From NCBI GenBank assembly GCA_016713405.1, contig JADJPF010000020.1:310001-374000 (forward strand): DNA of 64,000 nucleotides, read 5' to 3'. The notes beneath the pieces are model-generated. The model was not told the DNA's origin. It saw only the letters and a program-made list of their open reading frames with translations, and did no database searches. The DNA is from Blastocatellia bacterium (GTDB taxonomy: Bacteria > Acidobacteriota > Blastocatellia > Chloracidobacteriales > JADJPF01). Each line of letters begins with the position of its first letter. The stretch's first letter is position 1. The position numbers were made by a program, and so were the translations under genes. Below, piece by piece: positions 24,671 to 35,600 of the stretch.

Positions 24671-27600
24671 CTAAAAATTCTCCTGCGTAGAAGACTCTAT
24701 ATCTTCTATTAATGCTTGAACCTTTAGCTTATCTCTCATAAACTCTGCTAAATCAACATTATCTGGTAAATTATCACAAAGTTTTTGGATAATTTCTTGG
24801 GCTTTTTGAAGTTCCTCTAAAGCTTCTTCCGTTTGACCAAACATCCAAAAAGTGTTTGCTAAACCATAATGAGCTTGCCACTTGTAGGTTGGATGAATAA
24901 TGCGCTGGCAAAGCTCTATAGCTGTTTGATAGTTTTGTTGGGCTACTTCTACTTGTCCTAGCTGCTCATTTGTATAGGCTAAAGCACAATAAGCTTCAGC
25001 CATTAGCCTATTTTGACCTAGTTTATTATGTTCTTCTAAGGCTTTTTTAAGCTTACGTAAAGCATCATGATAGATACCTAATTCTAAGCTAACTAACCCT
25101 AAATTATGGTTAGCTAGTGTTTTTGCTCCTATATTATCCATACTATTAGCAATATTAAGTAATTTCTCATAGCATTCACGAGCCGTATCTAACTCACTTA
25201 AATAGCGGTAAACATCTCCACGCCCGTTTTCAAAAATTGCTTCATCTATTTTAGCTTCTAAAATATAAGCTAGTTCTAGCCCACAATCAAAAGCTTCTAA
25301 TGCTTTATCTAATTGCATTGTTTGAAGATAGAGTTGACCCATACGACGTAAGGCGGTTAATTCTCCAAAACGGTCTTTATTGTTATGAGCCATTTTTAAG
25401 GCTTGTTCTACTAGTATAAAACCTTGCTTAAATTTTCCTGTTAAGCCATAAGTGCTACCTAATAAAGATAAAATTTGGTTTTCTGTGCTAATAACTTTTT
25501 GCTGGCGTGCAATAGTTAGATTAGCTTCTAATATATCAAGAGTTTCTTCTGTCTTTCCCAATGCTGTAAGAATTTGGGCTAGCATTAGCAATAACTGGCT
25601 TTCTAATTTGGTATCTCCAAGAGAGCGAGCAGCCTTTAATCCTATTTCCGTTGCTTCTCGTGCTTGCTCAAAATTACTTAAATAATACTCTATTTGACTT
25701 TTAATTAAATTACTATGACAAATTATAGTTTGATTTTGCTCAAATTTAGTCAATTGTTGGGCTTTTGCAAGGTCTTGTTGAGCTTTTTCTATTTGTCCTA
25801 AATGTAAAGCAATACGAGATGAGCCTAAATAAAGCTGTGCTTGTTCCTCTAAATTAGGTAGGTTTCCTTCTTCCTGCATTTCTGAAGCAGCAGTTAATGC
25901 CCAATTATAATATTTTTCTGCTTGTGCAATGTCTTGTCGTGACAGTGCTGCTTCTGCTGCAAGACGACCATAATAAAAGGTTTTTTCTATTTCTCCTGAT
26001 TCATAATAATGATGAAGTAATGCTGTACTATGACGAAGTAATTTTTGTTGGTTATTTTTTACTAAGTCCTCAATGGCTTTAGCTACTTGTAAATGTAGCT
26101 TGCGTCTACGTCGTTTTGGGGTTGCTTCATAAAGTACAAATTGAACTGTTGGGTCAGTAAATAAATATTCTTCTTCTTTGCTCTCTGTTTCTTGTAGTAT
26201 TCTTGCTTTTATAGCCTTTTCTAAAGAATCAATTAATGTATCTTCTGAAAGATTAGTAAATTTTTCTAGTAGATCAAAAGTAAACTGTTGGCCTATTATT
26301 GCTGCTTGACGTAAAATATCTAATGTATCTTGACCTGCTTGTCCTAACTTTATTTCTGCTAACTGTTGTAAGCTTTCAGGTAACACAAAATCTTTAATAT
26401 TTTCACAATGCCAAGCCTCTGCTGATAAAGTTATTTTTCTTTCATTAATTAAATAGCGAACTACTTCAACAACATAGTAAGGGTTTCCTCTAGAAACTTC
26501 CCAAATTCTTTCAATATCTCGTTCAATTATTTCTAAGCGGCCAAAAATACCATCTAACATATTTCTTAATTCAGCTTGACTTAATGGAGTTAGCTTTATG
26601 GTTTCATAGCCTCCAGAACGAGATAGAGAAACTAACCATTCTTGGCAAGGATGACCTTTTTGGGTTGCTTTTTCACTATTAACTAAAAAAACAAATAATG
26701 TTTGACTAGGGAAATTACGGATTAAATAAGAAAGAAACTCTAAATTAACATGAGCATATTCTAAGCTATCAAATATTAATGCTCCTATTTGAATAGTTGA
26801 GGAAATAGTATTTGCTAGACTTTCAAAAACTGACCATTTTTCACTTTCATCTAGGCTACGACCTTCAAAAATATACTCAGGTAAAATTATCCCTGTTTTT
26901 TCTGCAACTATAGGAATTAAATCTGATTCTTGAGATAAAGACTGACGACGGACATTAAATATTCTTCGCAGTAAATCCAACCAAGGTTGAAAAGGTAGTT
27001 GTGCGCGGCTAGTGGGTTCATAAAATTTAGTTAGCAAAACAGGAATATTCTGCTTTTTTAACCATTTAGTAAACTCTTCTCCTAATTGAGAGAGTCCAAC
27101 GCCTTTTTCCCCTAAAACTACCACTGGCCTAGCTTTTCCAGCTAGTAAATTTTGATATTCTGCCGTTAGTCTTTCTAATTCCTTTTTTCTACCTACAAAA
27201 TTACTAAAATCTGGATTAACTTTAACTAAACGACGGCTAATAGTATCTAAACGTAAGGGTGTAATAGGCTCATTACGCTTATTTGGATAAGGGGTTAAAT
27301 CAGCACTAGAGGATTTATTTTTGTTATGCGCTCCTGTGTTAACAGTTCGTAAATGACCAATTCCTGAGTTAGTCAAGAGTTCTTGTCCAAATTCCTGGGC
27401 TGAATTTGGACGCTCATCAGCCGTTTTACTTAAAGCTCTTAAAATAACAGCTTCTAAATCCATAGGAATATTAGGCCGGAATTGTCTTAAAGATGGTGGT
27501 GCTTTTTCTACATGAGCTTGCAGAATTTCAATAATTGATGATTCATTAAATGGCAGATGACCAGTTAACATCTCATAGGCAATTATTGCTAGGGAATATA

Positions 27601-28216
27601 TATCGGAACGAGCATCTAATTCTCGACTATAGCATTGTTCTGGTGACATATAATGAGGTGTGCCAAGTATGTTATTGACTTGGGTTAACGCTTCACCTGC
27701 ACGAACTTTAACAATACCAAAATCAACTACTTTGACTAATTCTGTACCATCTTTAAGCTTATGTAGTAATATGTTAGAAGGTTTAAGGTCGCGGTGAATA
27801 ATTCCTTCTTGGTGTGCTGCTCCTATGGCACGACATACAGGCAGAAAAATATCAATAAATCGCTCTACAGCCAGACCATTATAATTACTTAATTCTTCAC
27901 TAAGAGTTGGGCCCTGAAGCATTTCCATTACTAAATAAGTTAGCCCTGAAGTTGTTGTTCCAAAGTCATGAATAGTAACAATATTAGGGTGTTTAATTCG
28001 TGCTGCTGCCTGGGCTTCACGCTCAAAACGAATTTGGCTAACAGCATCAGCCGTTACTTCTGCATGTAAAATTTTAATGGCTACTTCATCATTTATACGT
28101 AGTCGGCGAGCTTTATAAACAACTGACATACCTCCTTCGCCAAGAGGCTCAATCAATTCATATTTATTATCAATAATTTGACCAGATAAATTTTGAGTTG
28201 TTGTGTTGTCTGCCAT
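24671..28216 (-). CDS. PknK-like Ser/Thr kinase fused to ATPase and TPR domains
   Basis: 1181 residues. A kinase domain (about 18-285) has GEGGMSVVYKA, Lys in VAIKIL, HRDLKPSN, VVDFGIVK and GTPHYMSPEQ. An AAA/STAND-type ATPase (about 340-620) begins NFVGRKKELERL. Its P-loop reads GEKGVGLS, with Leu where the conserved Lys should be, and the Walker B region reads ALIFDSLEYA, so nucleotide hydrolysis may be lost. The last ~450 residues are TPR repeats (LGQNRLMAEAYCALAYTNEQLGQ and similar). Proteins of this plan act as soluble signalling scaffolds, often controlling transcription. Monocistronic. Confidence 0.88.
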   Translation of the reverse strand: MADNTTTQNLSGQIIDNKYELIEPLGEGGMSVVYKARRLRINDEVAIKILHAEVTADAVSQIRFEREAQAAARIKHPNIVTIHDFGTTTSGLTYLVMEMLQGPTLSEELSNYNGLAVERFIDIFLPVCRAIGAAHQEGIIHRDLKPSNILLHKLKDGTELVKVVDFGIVKVRAGEALTQVNNILGTPHYMSPEQCYSRELDARSDIYSLAIIAYEMLTGHLPFNESSIIEILQAHVEKAPPSLRQFRPNIPMDLEAVILRALSKTADERPNSAQEFGQELLTNSGIGHLRTVNTGAHNKNKSSSADLTPYPNKRNEPITPLRLDTISRRLVKVNPDFSNFVGRKKELERLTAEYQNLLAGKARPVVVLGEKGVGLSQLGEEFTKWLKKQNIPVLLTKFYEPTSRAQLPFQPWLDLLRRIFNVRRQSLSQESDLIPIVAEKTGIILPEYIFEGRSLDESEKWSVFESLANTISSTIQIGALIFDSLEYAHVNLEFLSYLIRNFPSQTLFVFLVNSEKATQKGHPCQEWLVSLSRSGGYETIKLTPLSQAELRNMLDGIFGRLEIIERDIERIWEVSRGNPYYVVEVVRYLINERKITLSAEAWHCENIKDFVLPESLQQLAEIKLGQAGQDTLDILRQAAIIGQQFTFDLLEKFTNLSEDTLIDSLEKAIKARILQETESKEEEYLFTDPTVQFVLYEATPKRRRRKLHLQVAKAIEDLVKNNQQKLLRHSTALLHHYYESGEIEKTFYYGRLAAEAALSRQDIAQAEKYYNWALTAASEMQEEGNLPNLEEQAQLYLGSSRIALHLGQIEKAQQDLAKAQQLTKFEQNQTIICHSNLIKSQIEYYLSNFEQAREATEIGLKAARSLGDTKLESQLLLMLAQILTALGKTEETLDILEANLTIARQQKVISTENQILSLLGSTYGLTGKFKQGFILVEQALKMAHNNKDRFGELTALRRMGQLYLQTMQLDKALEAFDCGLELAYILEAKIDEAIFENGRGDVYRYLSELDTARECYEKLLNIANSMDNIGAKTLANHNLGLVSLELGIYHDALRKLKKALEEHNKLGQNRLMAEAYCALAYTNEQLGQVEVAQQNYQTAIELCQRIIHPTYKWQAHYGLANTFWMFGQTEEALEELQKAQEIIQKLCDNLPDNVDLAEFMRDKLKVQALIEDIESSTQENF

Positions 28217-28383
28217 TGCAATAGTTTATAAATTAATTAACTTATCAAATTTATTTTAAGTAAATCTTTATCTTATTGATTTAGTAGATTTAAGCAAATT
28301 AGCATAACCTTTCAGGTTATTCAATCTTAGCTAGTATTAGAGAAAAACTTTTCTATCTAATAAATTGACAATAAATATATTTA

Positions 28384-29031
28384 CTATTTATTTTGGAAGA
28401 TAATATGGTAGTGACAACTATTACTACCTTGGGGGATAGTACGTTTTAGAGAAACATGCGCATCTAAAGCTTGTCTTTGCATATTAAGTTCTGCTGTACA
28501 AACTTCTGGAAAATCTGCTGCAACCTGGGAAATAGGGCAATGCTTAATGGTAAGAACATACTCATTCTTACCCATAGCATTAACTTCTACAACATAACCC
28601 ATAGCACGTAAAAGTTCTGCAAGTTCACTAATTTTAGTAACTTCTAAGGGTTTACCCTTAAATTTTGATTGTAATTGCTGAAGAAACTCCTGGGCCCGAC
28701 CAGCAAATATTGAGCTAATTGCTTGCATACCAAACATTTGCTTTACTTGCTTTAATACATCACTAGCCAATTGATTATAAGCACTAGGAAAAGAAGAATG
28801 CCCTTTTTCTGTAAGTTTATAAAGATATGATGGCCGTCCACGTTCATTAGATTTCTCACAACGCATAATAACTAAACCATCTCTCTCCATTCGGCTTAAA
28901 TGACCACGAATGTTTACACCTGATACTTTAAGCTCTTCACTTAGTGAAGATACAGTCATCTCCCCATTAATTTTAAGTAGATGTAAAATTTTTTCGCGGG
29001 TTTTGTCAACTAGCTGATTATCCATAACCAT
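28384..29031 (-). CDS. SufR-like winged-helix iron-sulphur regulator
   Basis: 215 residues. An N-terminal winged helix (about 8-78: TREKILHLLKINGEMTVSSL, RGHLSRMERDGLV, ERGRPSYLYKLT) is followed by a helical part and a C-terminal domain holding HCPISQVAADFPEVC and NSCHYHI. The Cys spacing resembles the cluster-binding cysteines of cyanobacterial SufR, a repressor of suf genes that senses Fe-S cluster supply. No suf genes are in this window. An in-frame ATG two codons later is an alternative start. A broader ArsR/DeoR-like regulator is the alternative description. Confidence 0.75.
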   Translation of the reverse strand: MVMDNQLVDKTREKILHLLKINGEMTVSSLSEELKVSGVNIRGHLSRMERDGLVIMRCEKSNERGRPSYLYKLTEKGHSSFPSAYNQLASDVLKQVKQMFGMQAISSIFAGRAQEFLQQLQSKFKGKPLEVTKISELAELLRAMGYVVEVNAMGKNEYVLTIKHCPISQVAADFPEVCTAELNMQRQALDAHVSLKRTIPQGSNSCHYHIIFQNK

Positions 29032-29388
29032 AAAGTCTTAACGAAAATGACTGATAATTAACAACACTAAGAATAAATGTTTTATTGTTTTAACTAGCTA
29101 ATTTTATCTATAAAGTAAATTAGAGACACTAGCAATATTACCAGTGATATTATACTCTATTATTCCAGAGAATACCTTACAACAAATTACTAGTTAGAAC
29201 TTAAGTTACTTATTAATATAAAGCTAAGGTACAAAAAAAGTGTAACACTTAGATATAGGTTTTTCAAACCCGCTATCCTTATGTAATTGCGGAAATTCCA
29301 GCAGTTAGCCTTATTGGGCAAGTTTTTAAAGAGACAACAAAAAGAAAATAGATTAAGTTTAAGTTAACCTATTTTCTTTTAAGTTAAG
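29032..29388. other. 357-base intergenic region
   Basis: AT-rich. It holds the likely promoter of the SufR-like gene and the terminator of the gene at 29389. An open stretch of 30 codons without an ATG (29259-29351, plus strand, PYVIAEIPAVSLIGQVFK) looks protein-like and may be a gene remnant. Confidence 0.4.
29338..29380 (-). terminator. AT-rich intrinsic terminator
   Basis: AAAAGAAAATAG (29340-29351) and CTATTTTCTTTT (29369-29380) form a 12-bp stem. Read on the minus strand it ends in TTTTTGTTGT, 8 bases after the stop of the gene at 29389. Confidence 0.65.
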
Positions 29389-29742
29389 CTACTGTAATTC
29401 GGGAAAAATTTCTTGATCATCTATGTTTGCAAAAGAAGGTTTTTCTTCTTTTTCTACAACCTGTCGTAAATACTTAGGCCAACGGCCTTGGCGAAAGACC
29501 ATTAGTAAATAATTTACATTATCTAAATTAATTGCATAGAAAACGCGGTTGTCTACGTTAGGACGATCTGAAGGGTCTTTCTTTACCCAAATTTCTATGT
29601 TTTTTCCATTATTTATTACCCCTAAGTGAGGATCATTGTACTCATTTTCATTAGGGTGTAGTTCTGTATTACCTTGTAATTGGGCATAGGAAACTAATTT
29701 TTTAGCAAATTTAATTATTAATTGTACATCTTGTTGATTCAT
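29389..29742 (-). CDS. Conserved-looking small protein of unknown function
   Basis: 117 residues, soluble, no signal. MNQQDVQLIIKFAKKLVSYAQ is followed by a beta-rich middle (NGKNIEIWVKKDPSDRP, RVFYAINLDNVNYLLMVFRQGRWPKYLRQV). TGAGGAAG precedes the ATG. It has its own terminator, which supports it as a real gene. I do not recognise the family. Confidence 0.6.
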   Translation of the reverse strand: MNQQDVQLIIKFAKKLVSYAQLQGNTELHPNENEYNDPHLGVINNGKNIEIWVKKDPSDRPNVDNRVFYAINLDNVNYLLMVFRQGRWPKYLRQVVEKEEKPSFANIDDQEIFPELQ

Positions 29743-30020
29743 GCAAAAACTTCCTCAGAAAATAAAATTTTTGTTTTTGATGCCGATAAAGATTACCGTT
29801 GATTGACTCTAAAGGCTAGGAATTTAGCCGCAATATTGGCTAAATTTAATCTTTCTTAAACTTTAATAGAGATCTACACAAAAAAGATCTACTAAATGTA
29901 TGACTTAAGAGTAAAGTTAAAAATTTTTATGCACAATCCTTTTTACCTTGCTATAATCGAAAAGTTAGTTTACTTGGCCGCGACTTAAATTAAATTAATA
30001 AAAATTTGTGGGGAGTAATT

Positions 30021-30794
30021 ATGTTTGATTACTACCAAATACTTGGAGTTTGTCCAAAAGCGAGCCAAGACGAGATCCGTTCAGCCTATCGCAAATTAGC
30101 TAGACAACTTCATCCAGATCTAAGCAATGCACCGGAGGCTAATGAACAATTTGCTCGTTTAAGTGAAGCTTATAAAGTGCTTTCTAACCCTGAACTTAGG
30201 TCACTTTATGACCTAGGTGGAATAGAAAAACTAGATAGTAACCGCCGAAGCAATAACTTACGCACACAACGAGATGTTTATCGCTCTAATATTAATCGTG
30301 TTGTTGAAGAAATGTTAGAACAAGAACGCCTTGAAGTGCAGGCCCGCGCTCAGGCTGTGACTGTAGTAGCAACTCTTTTTACCTCTACTTTTATTGTTGC
30401 TCTACTAAAACCTATGATTTTGGATTCTATTGTAACAAAAGTTTTAGCTGTCTTTTTATTTGTTTTTGGAGTACGGTTTCTTTTTCAAAATATGCAAAAT
30501 ATATTAGAGAAATATACTTATTTACCAAACGTTCCTTCAGTAACTAAAATGACAGAACCTCCAAAACAACCCTTTAGCCGTTCTTTAGCCTTAGCTTTTT
30601 TAGGATTTGGATATTTGGTTTCTTTAGTGCTAGGTACATTAATAGGGTATTATTTCTTAGATAATGGTAAAAATGGCCCCTACATTGATAATTACTATTT
30701 AATGAACATATTTTTGCTACCTACAATTGCAGTTTTTCTTATAGGAATTTGGCGAGAATTTGTTTCAAAAATGGATGAAGTATTTGATTTATAA
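30021..30794 (+). CDS. J-domain membrane protein
   Basis: 257 residues from ATG 30021, chosen over the TTG at 30006 because GGGGAG sits 5 bases upstream. Residues 1-65 form a DnaJ domain (FDYYQILGVCPKASQDEIRS, the HPD motif in LHPDLSN, LSNPELRSLYD). It lacks the Gly/Phe and zinc-finger regions. Four hydrophobic segments follow (about 118-135, 138-155, 195-215, 230-248), so it is a type III J-protein in the inner membrane that would recruit DnaK there. No dnaK nearby. The substrate is unknown. Confidence 0.88.
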   Translation: MFDYYQILGVCPKASQDEIRSAYRKLARQLHPDLSNAPEANEQFARLSEAYKVLSNPELRSLYDLGGIEKLDSNRRSNNLRTQRDVYRSNINRVVEEMLEQERLEVQARAQAVTVVATLFTSTFIVALLKPMILDSIVTKVLAVFLFVFGVRFLFQNMQNILEKYTYLPNVPSVTKMTEPPKQPFSRSLALAFLGFGYLVSLVLGTLIGYYFLDNGKNGPYIDNYYLMNIFLLPTIAVFLIGIWREFVSKMDEVFDL

Positions 30795-30874
30795 ACAATT
30801 TAGTTTTACATGATAATTTAATATACATGGAATTTATTTTGTAACTTATTGATTCTAAAAAATTTTAGAATTTT

Positions 30875-30924
30875 AATGCCCTGTAATGGCATTTTGTAAT
30901 AGCCCAGTCATGACAGGGCTGGGC
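30875..30924 (+). terminator. Tandem weak stem-loops after the J-domain gene
   Basis: AATGCC/GGCATT (30875-30893) followed by TTG, and GCCCAG/CTGGGC (30902-30924). Both lie between the J-domain gene and the next kinase. Neither has a long T run, so partial termination or 3'-end protection is the most that can be said. Confidence 0.35.
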
Positions 30925-30960
30925 ATAATTTATTAGCTGCACGAAAGAAGCTTTCTTTTC

Positions 30961-32553
30961 ATGAAACAATGTCTTAAATGTAATCGCCCTTTTGAAGATA
31001 ATAGCGGTTTTTGCCCCTATGATGGACAACGCTTAATTTTTGTCCAAAATAAAGATGATATGATTGGGCGGTTGATTGATAACAAATACCAAATAGATAA
31101 ACTTATTGCTAAGGGTGGTGCTGGTGCAGTTTATCGTTGTACGCATGTACAACTAAATGTTCCTGTAGCCTTAAAGATAATGCACAGTAACTCTACAAGT
31201 GATGTTAGTACTATTGAACGCTTTCGCCGTGAAGCTTATGCAGCAATGCAAATACGCCATCCTAATGCTATTGCTGTGATGGATTTTGGTGTCACCATAG
31301 ATAATTTAGTTTATGTTGTAATGGAATATTTATCAGGTGTAACACTTAGACAAAGGTTAAAGGAACAAAAATTCTTTTCTATTAAGGATGCTAACGAGAT
31401 TATCCAACAAATTGCTGCTGCTGCTGCTATTGCTCATAAACGTAAAATTGTCCATCGAGACTTAAAACCAGAAAATATCTTTCTTCACCTAGATAGCGAA
31501 CAAGAAGTTGTAAAAGTCCTAGATTTTGGCATCGCTAAGTTTAAGGAAGCTATTCATAATGAAGTAGAAGGAAACATTACTCGTAAAGGCTTTGTTGTTG
31601 GAACTCCTCATTATATGTCACCAGAACAATGTTATGGTAAAGAAGTAGATGCACGCTCTGATGTTTACTCTTTAGGCATTATTCTTTATGAACTACTTAC
31701 AGGACAGTTGCCTTTTGTTGGGCCATCACATACAGCAATAGCTGTAAAACAAGCATCGGAAAAACCACGCCCTACTTATGAAGTCCGTAAGGGCATACCA
31801 GCGGTTGTTAATGCTGTAGTAATGCACGCGCTAGAAAAAGCTCCAAGTAATCGCCCTCCAGATATGATTGCTTTTGCTTCTGAGCTAGAAGCTGCTGTAA
31901 AAGCTGTAACAGAACAAGAATTCTTAAAAGTATTTCTTAATGCCAGTGAACAAGATTTAGAAGCAGCACTGCTTTTAGCAAGTGACCCTAATAAAAGCTC
32001 TACTAGGATGTTAGAAATAGATAGCGATTTACCAACTTTAGAAGAAAAATTAAATCTACCTCCGCCCCCAGCCTATATGTCTGACAATAATAATGATATA
32101 AGTAATGCTCCTGTAGTTGGTGTGTCTGGTAATGTTGCTAGTAATTCCAGAAGTAGTTCTTTTAATCACTCTATAAGCATTGGCTTAAAGGCTAGAAAAA
32201 CAGCATCTGTTCCGCGTTTGCAAGTTAGTAAAAAAACTAGTGAAAATGACTTTAGCGAGTTACAAAACTTACTTGGTGCTGCTCCAGAGGCTATTACAGT
32301 AGGTGATAGCAGTAATCAACAAGCTTTAGCTGCTGATTTATCGCAAATAATTTCTATAGAAATACCATCGGGTACAGTCCCTAAAATTGTAAATATTAAC
32401 CGAGAAGCCTTACTTAATAGCTCTAAAGAAACTGCAATGTTGCTGCAAATTATTATTGGCGATTTAGAAACAGATAGTCCGCTAGATGATATATTTTTGA
32501 GTGAATTAAAAGCAGCACTACAAAATTTACTTGCTAATGTGAAACCTAGTTAA
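30961..32553 (+). CDS. Zinc-ribbon Ser/Thr protein kinase
   Basis: 530 residues. The N-terminal zinc ribbon (MKQCLKCNRPFEDNSGFCPY) has two CxxC-type pairs. The kinase domain (about 38-310) is complete: AKGGAGAVYRC, Lys in VALKIM, HRDLKPEN, LDFGIAK, GTPHYMSPEQ. The C-terminal ~200 residues are low-complexity and acidic with no membrane helix (AAPEAITVGDSSNQQ). Unlike the kinase at 16519 it is a normal RD kinase. It is followed after 76 bases by the alpha-2-macroglobulin gene, though no functional link is evident. Confidence 0.9.
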   Translation: MKQCLKCNRPFEDNSGFCPYDGQRLIFVQNKDDMIGRLIDNKYQIDKLIAKGGAGAVYRCTHVQLNVPVALKIMHSNSTSDVSTIERFRREAYAAMQIRHPNAIAVMDFGVTIDNLVYVVMEYLSGVTLRQRLKEQKFFSIKDANEIIQQIAAAAAIAHKRKIVHRDLKPENIFLHLDSEQEVVKVLDFGIAKFKEAIHNEVEGNITRKGFVVGTPHYMSPEQCYGKEVDARSDVYSLGIILYELLTGQLPFVGPSHTAIAVKQASEKPRPTYEVRKGIPAVVNAVVMHALEKAPSNRPPDMIAFASELEAAVKAVTEQEFLKVFLNASEQDLEAALLLASDPNKSSTRMLEIDSDLPTLEEKLNLPPPPAYMSDNNNDISNAPVVGVSGNVASNSRSSSFNHSISIGLKARKTASVPRLQVSKKTSENDFSELQNLLGAAPEAITVGDSSNQQALAADLSQIISIEIPSGTVPKIVNINREALLNSSKETAMLLQIIIGDLETDSPLDDIFLSELKAALQNLLANVKPS

Positions 32554-32629
32554 CGGATTTCTTTTGGAACCAACTTCTAAGTTAAACGTCAAAGTCAAAA
32601 AATCCCAATCCTGAAAGTTGCAAAAGCTT

Positions 32630-35600
32630 ATGAAAATACTTTTCCTCATATCTTTATTTTTTGCTTTTACTATGGTTGTTTACTCACAAATTAATGATTA
32701 TGAAAAAATTAAATCTGAAGCTGAAAAGCTCTACTCTGAAGGCTCTTATAGTATGGCTAATCAGCTTTATCAAAAGCTAGCTGATTGGCCTTTGTCCGAT
32801 ACAGAAAAACGCTGGGTAAACTTTCGTTTAGCTGATACTCTTTGGCGTAGTCAAGCTGCTACAAACACATCAGATAACACAAAATATGAACAAGCCCGTC
32901 AACAATTAGAAATTTTAGTTAGAGATATTAACCGTGAGCAAGATAGGGATTTAGTTTGGGCCGAAGTCCAAGAATCACTAGCTGATTTTTATTGGCAAAG
33001 AAATAATAGCCGAAGTTGGGGACAAGCTAGCAATTACTACCTAGCCGCGCTAGATTGGTGGGCCGGCTCTCAAAACCTAGATCTAGCCCGTCGTAGATAC
33101 TTAAAAATTGTTTTTTCCTCTGCTAAACCTACCTGGGCCGAAACCTATTACTATTATGGTTACTACGGAAATATTTTTCCTATACAAGTTTTAGAAAATG
33201 CTTTGAAAATTGCTCAGTCTGATAATGATAAAGCTCATGCACATTATTTGATTGCAATGGCAATTCGTTATAGTGGTGGAAGTAATGAAGTTCGCCAAAA
33301 AGCACCAGAAGAATTTGAAGCAGCAATCAAGTTTGGTAAAACTGCCGATTGGTATGATGACGCGCTATTTTATTATGGCGAATGGCTGCAAAGCTATGGA
33401 CGTATTAGCTTTGCTGATGATGGTCGAGTAATTCAGCAACAAGATTTTCCTGGCGCATTAAAACTTTATCAGCAAATAGTAAGCGAATACAAAAAAGGTG
33501 AAAGTCGCTACTATGACCAGGCACAACAAAAAATAGTAGAAATTACTAAATCCTATGTTCAAATTAGCGTTTCTAATTTCTTTTTACCTGATTCAGAAAT
33601 ACAGTTTTATCTTAACTACCGCAATGTAAAAGACATCAACTTTGCTTTATATAAAGTAGATTTAACTCAACACTTAAATTTTACTGACAACAATGTTTCT
33701 AGCAGTGGTTGGTTACAACAAATCAAGCTTGAAACTACACAACAAGTAAAAGCATGGACAAAAACAGTTGAAAATAAAGGTGATTATAAGCCTGTTGGGG
33801 AAAACATTGTTTTAGGTGAAAAATTACCCGTTGCAGCCTATGTTATTGAAGCTAAAAGCGGTGATAGCACAAGCAGGGAATTAATTTTAGTTACTGACAC
33901 AGTTTTACTAGTTAAAACTGCTGGAAAACAAGTCTTAGCCTATTTTAGTAAAGCAATAGATGGTAGTCCGGTTGCAAGTGCAAATGTAAAGCTTTGGCAA
34001 CGCTATTACACAGGTAATCAATATGTTTGGCAATCGCTAAATTTACAAACTAATTCAGATGGCCTAGCAGTTTTTAATCTGCCTGATAATAGTTCTAATC
34101 AAGATATTTTTATTGCTGCTAATAGCGATAATTATCAAGCATTTAGCCTTGGTTATAATTATCGTTATGGCAGTAGTGGTCAAAGCTGGAAAGTTTATGC
34201 TTTTACAGATCGTCCGGCGTATCGACCAAAAGAAGAAGCTAAATGGAAATTTATTGTCCGCCGCTATGATGGGTCAGTTTATAGCACTCCAGCTAATGAA
34301 ACCGTAGAGTTTGAGGTTACAGATCCACGAGGAACAAAAGTCAAAGAAGGCAAAACAAAATTAAATGCTTTTGGCACGGCTTGGGACAACCTACAACTTA
34401 CTGAAGCTATGCCACTTGGAGAATATCGCATTAGATTTTGGGATGAAGGAAAACGAAACGGCATTGGCGATGCTGTACTATTTCGTATTGAAGAATATAA
34501 GCTACCAGAATTTAAGGTTTCTGTAAAAACACCTGAAGAAAATGGAAAAAGACAAGTTTTCCGCATAGGTGAAAAAGTAGAAGTTAATATCCAAGCGGAT
34601 TACTACTTTGGCGGGGCCGTAGCCAATGCTAACGTCCAAGTGGTAGTTTATCAAAATCCTTTTTATCACTATTACCGACCAAGAAGAGATTTTGCTTGGT
34701 ACTATGAAGATTTTGATCGAGGCTATAATAATTATTATGGAAACGGACAAGTCATTAAACAAGAAACACTTAAGACTGATGCAGAAGGACGAGCAAAACT
34801 TATTTTTGAAACTCCAACTTATGGAGGACAAGATTTTGAATATCGAGTTGAAGCTAGAGTTACTGATAGCTCACGACGGGAAATTATTGCATCAGAACGA
34901 ATTAGAGTAACACGCCAACGCTACTATGTTTATTTACAACCTGATCATTATCTTTGTCGCCCACAAGATAATATTAAAATCAAAGTTAAAACCATTGATG
35001 CTAATGATCAACCAACAGCAGTTGAGGGAAATATCAAGCTAGTTAGAGATTATTGGTATGAAATTTGGCTTGATCCAAATGATAAAGAGATTAAAGGCGA
35101 GGAACTAGACAAAATACGTAGGCAGCTTAAACAGTTTCCTCCGCCAAATGAGCCAAATAAAAAACCTTGGCGGCTAAAATTCCGAGGTTATGAGCATGAA
35201 GAAATTTTAACAGACAAATTAACAACTAATGACCAAGGAGAAGCTGAATTTAATGCTAAACCTGTTAAAGTTGGCTACTACCGTTTAGAATGGGCTAGCA
35301 AGGATAAAGGCCGTCCTCCAATCACTACACAAACAACTTTTTGGGCAATAAACAACGACACAACAGAGTTAGGTTATCGCTATGATGGTGTCCAAATTAT
35401 TGTTGATAAAGATACTTTGCGCGTAGGTCAAAAAGCTTCTGTAATGGTGACAGTCCCAAGCCCAGACCGCTATGTTTTATTTAGTCTTGAAGCTAGCGAC
35501 CTTTACAGCTATAAACTTTTACGTTTAAGCGGTACTGTCCAACTAGTAGAATTTGATGTTCAACAAAAACATGTTCCAAATGTTTTCCTAAATGCTTTAA

